Source of the DNA: Paenibacillus sp. YPG26
GTDB lineage: Bacteria > Bacillota > Bacilli > Paenibacillales > Paenibacillaceae
Direction of reading: 5' to 3'
Assembly (NCBI RefSeq): GCF_023704175.1
Contig: NZ_CP084530.1
Span: 1,133,501 to 1,197,500, forward strand
Length of the DNA stretch: 64,000 bases
This document shows positions 57,400-64,000 of this stretch, in pieces. Under the pieces are notes generated by a model. It was not told where the DNA came from and searched no databases. It saw only the letters and a program-made list of their open reading frames with translations. The position numbers and the translations under genes were made by a program. Position 1 is the first letter of the stretch. Each line of letters starts with the position of its first letter.

Positions 57400-58713
57400 A
57401 TGTTTGTAGATAAAGCGAAGATATATGTAAAAGGTGGAGACGGAGGAGACGGAATCGTCTCGTTCCGGCGTGAGAAGTATGTACCGAATGGTGGTCCTGC
57501 AGGTGGAGACGGAGGTCGAGGCGGTGACGTGATCTTCCGGGTTGACGAAGGCTTGCGCACCCTAATGGATTTCCGTTATCAACGGCATTTCAAAGCGCAG
57601 CGTGGAGAGAAGGGCCGTAACAAGAGCCAGCACGGCGCTGGTGCTGATGATATGATCGTTCGTATACCACCAGGTACGGTGATTATAGATGAAGACACTC
57701 AGGAAGTATTAGCAGATTTAACCCGGGATGGCCAGCAGGTCGTAGTAGCTCGTGGGGGCCGGGGAGGCCGCGGGAATATCCGCTTCGCAACTCCGACCAA
57801 TCCTGCTCCAGAACTTGCTGAGAACGGTGAAGAAGGCCAGGAAAGATATATTGTGCTTGAACTTAAAGTGATGGCGGATGTGGGTCTGGTAGGCTTCCCT
57901 AGTGTCGGCAAATCAACTTTGCTGTCCGTGGTCTCTGCGGCCAAACCGAAGATAGGCGCCTATCACTTTACAACGATAACGCCTAATCTGGGTATGGTGG
58001 ACGTAGGCGAGGGCAGAAGCTTTGTCATGGCCGATCTACCCGGTCTGATTGAGGGTGCACACGAGGGCGTAGGTCTTGGACATGAATTTCTGCGGCACAT
58101 TGAACGTACACGTGTCATTATTCATGTAGTGGATATGGCCGGTTCTGAAGGGCGTGACCCATTTGAGGATTGGCAGAAAATCAATGAAGAGCTGAAGCTG
58201 TACAATGCGGATCTGGAGAACCGTCCCCAAATTGTGGCGGCCAACAAGATGGACATGCCTGAGGCCGCAGAGCATCTTGAAGCATTTAGAACCAAGATTG
58301 CCGAAGTGCGTCCGGATCTTGAGATTCTGCCCATCTCCTCTTTGACAAGAGAAGGGATTCAAGAGCTGCTGTACCGGGCCGCTGATCTTCTGGACTCCAT
58401 TCCAGAGGCACCGGCGATTGAAGAAGTAACTGAACTGAATGAACGCAAGATCTACAAGCTGGATAAGAAGGAAGATGAAAGCTTTGTAATCAAGCGTGAG
58501 AACGAGGCTTTTGTTGTGGAAAGCCCAGCTATTGAACGAATGATGAAACGAATGCAGCTGAACAGCCATGAAGCTATTCTCAAGCTGGCAAGGACTATGC
58601 GTCATATGGGAATCGATGATGAACTTCGTAAGAGGGGTGCCGAAGACGGGACCATTGTCCGAATTGGAGATTTCGAATTCGAGTTCGTTGAAGGCAGCAG
58701 TTACTATTATTAA
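57400..58713 (+). CDS. obg: Obg GTPase (ribosome assembly, stress and sporulation), 437 aa
   Basis: The glycine-rich N-terminal Obg fold begins [18 protein letters not shown] and covers residues 1-157. The GTPase domain has [14 protein letters not shown] (about 165-178), [12 protein letters not shown] and NKMD. A C-terminal OCT domain lies at about 355-425. GAGGTG favours the second of two tandem ATGs (57400). In B. subtilis Obg is essential and needed for Spo0A activation; it follows spo0B here too. Confidence 0.97.
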   Translation: MFVDKAKIYVKGGDGGDGIVSFRREKYVPNGGPAGGDGGRGGDVIFRVDEGLRTLMDFRYQRHFKAQRGEKGRNKSQHGAGADDMIVRIPPGTVIIDEDTQEVLADLTRDGQQVVVARGGRGGRGNIRFATPTNPAPELAENGEEGQERYIVLELKVMADVGLVGFPSVGKSTLLSVVSAAKPKIGAYHFTTITPNLGMVDVGEGRSFVMADLPGLIEGAHEGVGLGHEFLRHIERTRVIIHVVDMAGSEGRDPFEDWQKINEELKLYNADLENRPQIVAANKMDMPEAAEHLEAFRTKIAEVRPDLEILPISSLTREGIQELLYRAADLLDSIPEAPAIEEVTELNERKIYKLDKKEDESFVIKRENEAFVVESPAIERMMKRMQLNSHEAILKLARTMRHMGIDDELRKRGAEDGTIVRIGDFEFEFVEGSSYYY

Positions 58714-58719
58714 TAATTT

Positions 58720-58763
58720 GCCGTCTGCGGTCTTTAATTTAAGGACTACAGACGGCTCTTTTA
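58720..58763 (+). terminator. Terminator of spo0B-obg
   Basis: Stem GCCGTCTG(CGGTCTTTAA) / (AAGGACTA)CAGACGGC followed by TCTTTTATT. Confidence 0.85.
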
Positions 58764-58784
58764 TTAAAGAGAGACTGAAATCTA

Positions 58785-58813
58785 TTGCCCGGAGAGGTCG
58801 TTTCCTATATAAT
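58785..58813 (+). promoter_or_regulatory. Sigma-A promoter of pheB-hom-thrB-pheA
   Basis: TTGCCC (58785-58790), a 17-bp spacer and a perfect TATAAT (58808-58813). It lies 42 bp before the pheB start. Confidence 0.7.
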
Positions 58814-58855
58814 GTCCACTATAGGAGTACAACAGTCTTTTTGAGGAGGACGTTT

Positions 58856-59293
58856 GTGAAAGAACGTTATTTCTTGGTCCGGGAAGATATTCTTCCAGAA
58901 GCCGTGGTCAAGACACTGCAGGCGAAGCAGCTGTTGGCAGGCGGTGAAGTGAAGACCGTGCATGAGGCTGTGGAGCAGGTGGGAATCAGCCGTAGTGCTT
59001 TTTACAAATATAAAGATGGGATCCATGTGCTTAATCATTTGGAGAGGGATCGGATTGCAACGATTTCTTTTGATTTGGAACATCGTTCTGGCAGATTGTC
59101 AGAAGTGCTTGCCCTGATTGCGGGTTTTGGCGGGAATGTACTCACGATTAATCAGAGTATTCCTCTGCAAGGAAGAGCTAACGTGGTTATATCAGTTGAA
59201 ATCTCACACCTGACTGAGGAGCTTGATGCATTGACGGTTATTCTCCAGGGGACTCCCGGGGTTCAGCGTGTTCATGTCATCGGTCAAGGTTAG
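58856..59293 (+). CDS. pheB: ACT-domain protein PheB, 145 aa
   Basis: A UPF0735/PheB protein: a short helical N-terminal half with an HTH-like VHEAVEQVGISRSAFYKYKDG (residues about 41-61), and a C-terminal ACT domain (about 70-143: ISFDLEHRSGRLSEVLALIAGFGGNVLTINQ). ACT domains usually bind amino acids, so a regulatory role in aromatic or threonine synthesis is inferred. TTGAGGAGGA supports GTG 58856. Long in-frame sequence upstream overlaps obg and is not used. Confidence 0.92.
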   Translation: MKERYFLVREDILPEAVVKTLQAKQLLAGGEVKTVHEAVEQVGISRSAFYKYKDGIHVLNHLERDRIATISFDLEHRSGRLSEVLALIAGFGGNVLTINQSIPLQGRANVVISVEISHLTEELDALTVILQGTPGVQRVHVIGQG

Positions 59294-59335
59294 ATTGAGC
59301 AAATATTCAGTGTTAAGAATTAGGAGGAGATGCGG

Positions 59336-60619
59336 GTGAAACCTGTTAAAGTTGGATTGTTGGGGTTGGGCACTGTAGGAACAGGTGTGGTACGTATTGT
59401 GGAAGGACATCAGGAGGATTTGAGCAGTCAAGTGGGTTCTCCAATTGTGATCGAGAAGATAGCGGTCAAAAGTATGGACAAGGCTAGAAATATCGCAATT
59501 GATTCCAGCAAACTGACGGTAGACCCGCTGGATGTTATACGGGATCCTGAGATTGATGTCATTGTTGAGGTAATGGGCGGGATTGACGGAACGAAGGAGT
59601 ACATTCTGGAAGCTCTTGAGCGCGGGAAGCACATCGTAACGGCTAATAAAGATCTTATGGCACTGCACGGTTCTGAAATTCTGGCCAAAGCCCAGGAGAA
59701 ACAGTGTGATGTGTTCTACGAAGCCAGTGTGGCGGGCGGGATTCCAATTATCCGTACTCTTATTGAGGGCTTCTCGTCAGACCGTATCATGAAGATCATG
59801 GGGATTGTGAACGGAACAACGAACTATATCTTGACGAAAATGAGCCAGGAAGGTGCTTCTTATGAGGATGTTCTGAAGGAAGCGCAGGAGCTTGGTTATG
59901 CTGAATCCGACCCTACATCCGATGTGGAAGGTCTTGATGCTGCCCGCAAGATGGCTATTCTGGGCACACTCGGCTTCCGGACTAACGTTGAATTAAGCGA
60001 CGTAAGTGTCCGCGGAATTTCGAGTGTCTCGAAGGAAGATATCCTGTATGCCAAACAGCTCGGATACGAGATGAAGCTGCTCGGTATTGCCGATAGACAA
60101 GACGATCAGTTCAGTATTAGCGTACAGCCTACCATGGTGAAGAAGTCACATCCGATTGCTTCGGTTAACGGCGTATTCAATGCGGTCTACGTATATGGTG
60201 AGGCCGTGGGGGAGACGATGTTCTATGGTGCAGGCGCTGGTGAGATGCCTACAGCCACATCGGTTGTTGCCGACCTGGTAGCTATAGTGAAGAACTTGAA
60301 GCTGGGTGTAAATGGCCTGAAAGCAATTGTTCCTTACAAACCGAAGAAGCTGAAGAGTGACGAGGAAATCTCTTATAAGAACTTCCTGCTTCTTCACGTT
60401 GAAGATAAAGCGGGTGTGCTGGCCCAGATTACTCAAGTGTTCGCTGAATATGACGTCAGTCTGGAATCAGTAGTACAATCTCCAAATGAGCCTACAGATG
60501 CCGAAATCATGATTGTAACCCATGACGCGAGCCAAGCAAGCATGAATAAGGTGCTACTGCATTTCGAATCCCTGGATGTTATCCGCCGGATCAAGAGTGT
60601 ATACCGTGTTGAAGGATAA
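59336..60619 (+). CDS. hom: Homoserine dehydrogenase, 427 aa
   Basis: It reduces aspartate semialdehyde to homoserine for threonine and methionine. The NAD(P) loop is VGLLGLGTVGTGVV at the N-terminus. TANKDLMALHG, ASVAGGIPIIRTLIEGFSSD and GIVNGTTNYILTKM (residues about 100-170) are catalytic-domain signatures. A C-terminal ACT domain covers about 345-425 (LHVEDKAGVLAQITQVFAEYDVSLESV). The spacing of AGGAGG favours GTG 59336 over ATG 59330. It is followed by thrB; thrC is not in the window. Confidence 0.95.
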   Translation: MKPVKVGLLGLGTVGTGVVRIVEGHQEDLSSQVGSPIVIEKIAVKSMDKARNIAIDSSKLTVDPLDVIRDPEIDVIVEVMGGIDGTKEYILEALERGKHIVTANKDLMALHGSEILAKAQEKQCDVFYEASVAGGIPIIRTLIEGFSSDRIMKIMGIVNGTTNYILTKMSQEGASYEDVLKEAQELGYAESDPTSDVEGLDAARKMAILGTLGFRTNVELSDVSVRGISSVSKEDILYAKQLGYEMKLLGIADRQDDQFSISVQPTMVKKSHPIASVNGVFNAVYVYGEAVGETMFYGAGAGEMPTATSVVADLVAIVKNLKLGVNGLKAIVPYKPKKLKSDEEISYKNFLLLHVEDKAGVLAQITQVFAEYDVSLESVVQSPNEPTDAEIMIVTHDASQASMNKVLLHFESLDVIRRIKSVYRVEG

Positions 60620-60643
60620 TTTATATAACAAAGGGGTTAAGTC

Positions 60644-61612
60644 ATGAGTTCTTCGCAATCAAATGGTGTTCGGGTTAGAATTCCGGCGAGTACTGCGAAT
60701 TTGGGCCCGGGATTTGACACTTTGGGTATGGCTTTATCGTTATATGCGTGGATTGAGATGAAGGCTGCGGATCATACCGCATTTCATCTCTATGGAGACG
60801 AAATGAAGGGGATCCCAGCGGACAAGAGCAACCTGATTTATCAAGTTGCCCAATCTGTTTTTGATGAAGCTGGAGTATCAATCCCTGATCTTGAAGTATC
60901 CATGTATTCGGATATACCGTTGACCAGAGGGCTTGGAAGCAGTGCCTCCGCAATTGTAGGGGCGCTTGTTGCAGCCAACGAATTGATTGGTTCGCCACTA
61001 ACGTCCTCTAAATTATTTGATATGGCTACTGCGCTTGAGAAACACCCGGATAATGTAGGGGCGTCTTTATTCGGAGGCATCATTGCGGCTTCCTGGGATG
61101 GGGAGCATGCAGATTATATTAGAATTGAGCCTTCCTCCGATCTGGGAGTGCTGGTCGCCATCCCCGATTTCCAATTGTCTACCTCGGACGCAAGAAATGT
61201 GCTGCCTGAGCAGGTGTCATTAAAGGATGCGGTATATAACATAGGCAAATCATCACTGCTTACCGCTGCCTTCTCTTCAGGCCGGCTTGATCTTATCTCT
61301 GTGGCGATGAAGGATCGGATTCACCAGCCTTACCGGGCTTCACTTATTCCGGGAATGTCCCAAATTCTGAATGAAGCTGCTGATCATGGAGCCCTTGGAG
61401 CTGCCCTAAGCGGTGCAGGTCCCACGTTGCTTGCGCTAGTTGACAAACGAGCTGGGACAGGGCGCGATCTGGAGAATTTCCTGCTGGGAATTCTGAAGGA
61501 GCAGGGGATAACTGCCAGGACACTATGGTTGGAGCCAAATCGTGAAGGTGTAACCCGCTTAGCTGAGACTGCTGATTCGCGCTCCTTCATGGATATTATT
61601 AAAGGGGATTGA
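60644..61612 (+). CDS. thrB: Homoserine kinase, 322 aa
   Basis: A GHMP-family kinase that phosphorylates homoserine. VRIPASTANLGPGFDTLGMALSLY is the N-terminal motif, the ATP loop is LTRGLGSSASAIVGAL (about residues 87-102), and LGAALSGAGPTLLALV is motif 3. AAAGGGG precedes ATG 60644. Followed closely by pheA. Confidence 0.96.
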   Translation: MSSSQSNGVRVRIPASTANLGPGFDTLGMALSLYAWIEMKAADHTAFHLYGDEMKGIPADKSNLIYQVAQSVFDEAGVSIPDLEVSMYSDIPLTRGLGSSASAIVGALVAANELIGSPLTSSKLFDMATALEKHPDNVGASLFGGIIAASWDGEHADYIRIEPSSDLGVLVAIPDFQLSTSDARNVLPEQVSLKDAVYNIGKSSLLTAAFSSGRLDLISVAMKDRIHQPYRASLIPGMSQILNEAADHGALGAALSGAGPTLLALVDKRAGTGRDLENFLLGILKEQGITARTLWLEPNREGVTRLAETADSRSFMDIIKGD

Positions 61613-61617
61613 AGCAA

Positions 61618-62508
61618 ATGAAGAGAATTGCACTATTGCCTGACGGGACGGTATCCCATGAAGCGGCGCTACATTTATTTGGTGATGAAGCTGTAGAACT
61701 GGTTCATTTCAAACAAATCTCAGATGTGTTCTTATCAACAGCTAACGGAAACACGGATTATAGTGTGATTCCCATTGAGAATACGATAGAGGGTTCGGTA
61801 TCACTTCACATGGACTGGCTTGTTCATGAAGTCGATATTCCGATGCAGGTAGAGTGGGTGTATCCCTCCATACAGAATTTAATCGGTAGAAGGGGGGAAC
61901 TGCTGTCTCAGGGTGGAGAGATGGACTTATCACAGGTGACCAAGGTTATCTCCCATCCTGTTGCCATGGCACAGTGTCAGCAGTTCATTCGCCTGCATAT
62001 GCCGCAGGCCGAGCTTGAGAATGCTCCCAGCACTTCGGAAGCGATAGAGACAGTTAAGAACAATCCGGGCAAAGGCTGGCTGGCTATCGGCACTCTTCTT
62101 GGAGCAAAAAGACATGGTCTTGATGTGCTCGCTGAGAAAGTGACGGATCACGATAATAACTATACCCGATTTGTGTTAATCGGGCCTGCTAAGCTCGGAG
62201 AACTGAAGCCATCTGGTGAAGACAAGACCAGTATTCTGGTTACTCTGCCATCTGACTTTCCTGGAGCTTTGCATCAGGTGCTCTCAGCCTTTTCATGGCG
62301 GAAATTGAACCTCTCCCGGATTGAATCGAGACCCACCAAGAAGAAGCTCGGGAATTATTATTTCTATATTGATGTACTTCACAGCCTGGACTCTGTGCTT
62401 CTTCCCGCGGCAATAGCCGAGATTGAAGCCTTGGGCTGCCAGGTTCGGATTCTGGGGTCTTATCTAAGCTACTCTTACGAGTCCAAAATGACGGAGGTGC
62501 AGAGCTGA
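61618..62508 (+). CDS. pheA: Prephenate dehydratase, 296 aa
   Basis: It converts prephenate to phenylpyruvate for phenylalanine. The periplasmic-binding-like catalytic domain has VIPIENTIEGSVSLHMDWL (about residues 51-69), and NYTRFVLIG carries the catalytic TRF. The C-terminal ACT domain with the phenylalanine-binding ALHQVLSAFSWRKLNLSRIESRPTK (about 218-242) indicates feedback inhibition. AAAGGGG with ten-base spacing supports ATG 61618 rather than the TTG at 61609 that overlaps the thrB stop. In B. subtilis pheA also follows pheB; hom-thrB lie between them here. Confidence 0.95.
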   Translation: MKRIALLPDGTVSHEAALHLFGDEAVELVHFKQISDVFLSTANGNTDYSVIPIENTIEGSVSLHMDWLVHEVDIPMQVEWVYPSIQNLIGRRGELLSQGGEMDLSQVTKVISHPVAMAQCQQFIRLHMPQAELENAPSTSEAIETVKNNPGKGWLAIGTLLGAKRHGLDVLAEKVTDHDNNYTRFVLIGPAKLGELKPSGEDKTSILVTLPSDFPGALHQVLSAFSWRKLNLSRIESRPTKKKLGNYYFYIDVLHSLDSVLLPAAIAEIEALGCQVRILGSYLSYSYESKMTEVQS

Positions 62509-62604
62509 GACTCTGATAATAATATTGTCTTTATTAAAAGGGGAGCTACCATCGCAGCGCCTAGTTACCTTTCGGTTCGTGAATGATTTTTGAATTATAG
62601 CGCT

Positions 62605-62645
62605 AATCCTTTCTATCCTTTGTAGGGTAGAGAGGATTTTTTTAT
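62605..62645 (+). terminator. Terminator of pheB-hom-thrB-pheA
   Basis: Stem AATCCTTTCTATCC / GGGTAGAGAGGATT with a short loop and a long T-rich run, about 100 bp after pheA. Confidence 0.88.
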
Positions 62646-62746
62646 TTTGCAGGATGTCAAAACCCGGGCTGCTGCATAGGATGTATTAAATGGGCAACGG
62701 GCGAATATCACGGCCCTAAGAAGAAATATTAGGAGGTCTTTGTCAC

Positions 62747-64000
62747 GTGAAATTACACATCGTGCAACAGGGAGATACATTGTATGACTTATCTAAGAAA
62801 TATACCGTTCCGCTGCAAAAGCTGATCGATGCGAATCCTCAGATTACGAATCCGGAACAATTAAATGTCGGGGATAAAGTGAAAGTACCTGCTATGAGTG
62901 TTCCTGTAGGCGGAGGTGAGGGTGTGCTTTATAAGCATATGGTTAAAGAAGGAGATACTCTTTGGAAATTGTCTAACGCTTGGGGAATTCCGCTGCAAAT
63001 GTTGATCAGTGCCAACCCGCAGCTCGCTAATCCTGATGTGCTTAACGTTGGAGAGTTCGTAAATATACCATCGGGTGGAAGCGGAGGAGATGGGTTAACC
63101 GCTCCTCAAGCATTAAGTGTGCCGGGTGGGATGAAGAAGAACACGGCTCCCATAAGTTCGGGTGGGAAGAAGAATACCGCCCCTATTGAAGCCGCCCCAC
63201 TTCCAGTGTTACCAGCTCCAGACAACTTCCCGACTCCAGCTCCATTGCCAGCTCCAGCCGCTGAAAATGTTCCGACACCAGCCCCGCCCCCAGTAATACC
63301 TCCTGTTATTGAAGCTCAGCCGACAACTCCACCGCCTATAGTGCCGCAGTATAAAATTGACGTTAAATACTCGGAGATCAATGTGCCTAATTATATATTT
63401 GAATTTCCGGAGCAGCCACCGGCTTATCAGCCTGTTCCCGAATATAAACAGGAGCCGATCAACCATATTCCCGAGTATAAGCCTGAGCCAATCAGCTATA
63501 TTCCAGAATATAAGCAGGAGCCTATTAAGCAATCTCCCTGTGGATGTGGTCCGAGTCATTCAGAGAATTTGTTCCACCAATATCCAACAGCAGCACAGAG
63601 CGCAGCTTCTAATCATAATTTGTATCAAGTATCGGATTCGTTCTATCAGCCATTTTCTGCTCCTCAGCCTTATAACCCATCTGAACAGTTACTTACTGGT
63701 GAATATCCAGGCTTGTCGAGTGCACCGGTATATGATTGGCCGACAGTACAACCGGCTATGGAGCCGTGTCAGCCAATGTGGCCCTATGCTCCCATGGGGC
63801 AGCCCATCCCCTATGGATATCATCCTTATTCAAAGCAACCGATGACTAATATGGAATATCAGGCGCATGGCGCGTGGTCTCCTATACCGGCACAAACCCA
63901 TCAACCTATGTATTACCAGCCGTATGAAGTGACTGGTCTTGGAGGGTATAATCCCGCTCTGACTAGCATGCAGGGACAGCATTTGGGCTATGATTATCCC
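62747..64000 (+). CDS. safA: Spore coat morphogenetic LysM protein SafA (3' end outside window)
   Basis: The start is GTG 62747 after AGGAGG. Two LysM domains open the protein: residues 1-45 (KLHIVQQGDTLYDLSKKYTVPLQKLIDANPQI) and about 62-107 (YKHMVKEGDTLWKLSNAWGIPLQMLISANPQL). A Pro/Ala-rich linker follows, then three tandem 12-13-residue PEYK(Q/P)EPI repeats (about residues 227-265). After this come a CGCG motif and a Tyr/Pro/Gln-rich tail, as in coat proteins. 418 codons are present without a stop. B. subtilis SafA has this position after pheA and is recruited by SpoVID, encoded at 37690. The length and two LysM copies exceed the B. subtilis form, so SafA-like is the cautious name. Confidence 0.88.
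   Translation, partial: MKLHIVQQGDTLYDLSKKYTVPLQKLIDANPQITNPEQLNVGDKVKVPAMSVPVGGGEGVLYKHMVKEGDTLWKLSNAWGIPLQMLISANPQLANPDVLNVGEFVNIPSGGSGGDGLTAPQALSVPGGMKKNTAPISSGGKKNTAPIEAAPLPVLPAPDNFPTPAPLPAPAAENVPTPAPPPVIPPVIEAQPTTPPPIVPQYKIDVKYSEINVPNYIFEFPEQPPAYQPVPEYKQEPINHIPEYKPEPISYIPEYKQEPIKQSPCGCGPSHSENLFHQYPTAAQSAASNHNLYQVSDSFYQPFSAPQPYNPSEQLLTGEYPGLSSAPVYDWPTVQPAMEPCQPMWPYAPMGQPIPYGYHPYSKQPMTNMEYQAHGAWSPIPAQTHQPMYYQPYEVTGLGGYNPALTSMQGQHLGYDYP

Noticed and set aside
62642..62746. Sigma-E or sigma-K promoter for safA
   Set aside because: CATAGGAT at about 62680 resembles a -10, but no matching -35 lies at the required spacing, so it was not annotated.

Overview
The window is a chromosomal segment of an endospore-forming Bacillota, most likely Paenibacillus or a close relative. 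The evidence is the conserved tig-clpX-lon-hem-spoVID-valS-mre-min-spoIVF-rplU-spo0B-obg-phe-safA gene order (known from Bacillus subtilis), the sporulation genes themselves, strong AGGAGG ribosome sites, frequent GTG/TTG starts, T-box and L21-leader RNA elements, and Paenibacillus-like departures from the Bacillus order (clpP beside clpX, ispG before lonB, speD before hemA, a cobA-hemD fusion, RNase E/G before rplU).

Region 1 (1-16.2 kb) is accessory. It begins with the 5' part of a minus-strand asparagine synthetase, two small unknown proteins and a DUF4870 membrane protein. A tRNA-Arg(UCU) at 2468 is followed by tandem 154-bp repeats, each ending in a copy of the tRNA 3' tail. A second tRNA-Arg(UCU) with the same kind of array lies in opposite orientation at 15.8-16.2 kb, so about 13 kb is bracketed by inverted repeats. 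Between them are a doubly broken DUF1648/DUF5808 membrane gene, an IS3-type remnant, a PilZ protein, a beta-propeller gene followed by pstS-pstC-pstA (no pstB or phoU) behind a probable Pho box, a glutathione peroxidase, a cystine-type ABC transporter, and two almost identical IS1182-family elements in tandem. Both IS copies sit in the same terminator palindrome of the repeat array.

Region 2 (16.3-39 kb) is the proteostasis and tetrapyrrole block: a YsoA-position protein, trigger factor, ClpP, ClpX, IspG, LonB, Lon and YsxC; then an unknown 195-aa protein and SpeD; then hemA-hemX-(precorrin-2 dehydrogenase)-hemC-cobA/hemD-hemB-hemL, which would run from glutamyl-tRNA to uroporphyrinogen III with a siroheme branch; then an RluA-type pseudouridine synthase and SpoVID.

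Region 3 (39-53 kb): T-box-controlled valS, a GC-rich palindromic spacer, folC-murC, a SpoIIB-like SPOR protein, maf, radC, mreBCD and minCD, i.e. envelope, cell-shape and division-site functions.

Region 4 (53-64 kb): spoIVFA-spoIVFB (sigma-K processing) behind a candidate sigma-E promoter, RNase E/G, L21 leader-rplU-prp-rpmA, spo0B-obg, pheB-hom-thrB-pheA, and a 3'-truncated safA, the known spore-coat partner of SpoVID. Regions 2-4 are largely ordinary core genome. The unusual material is the tRNA-tail repeat arrays, the IS pair nested in them, the pst operon and a few small unexplained elements.
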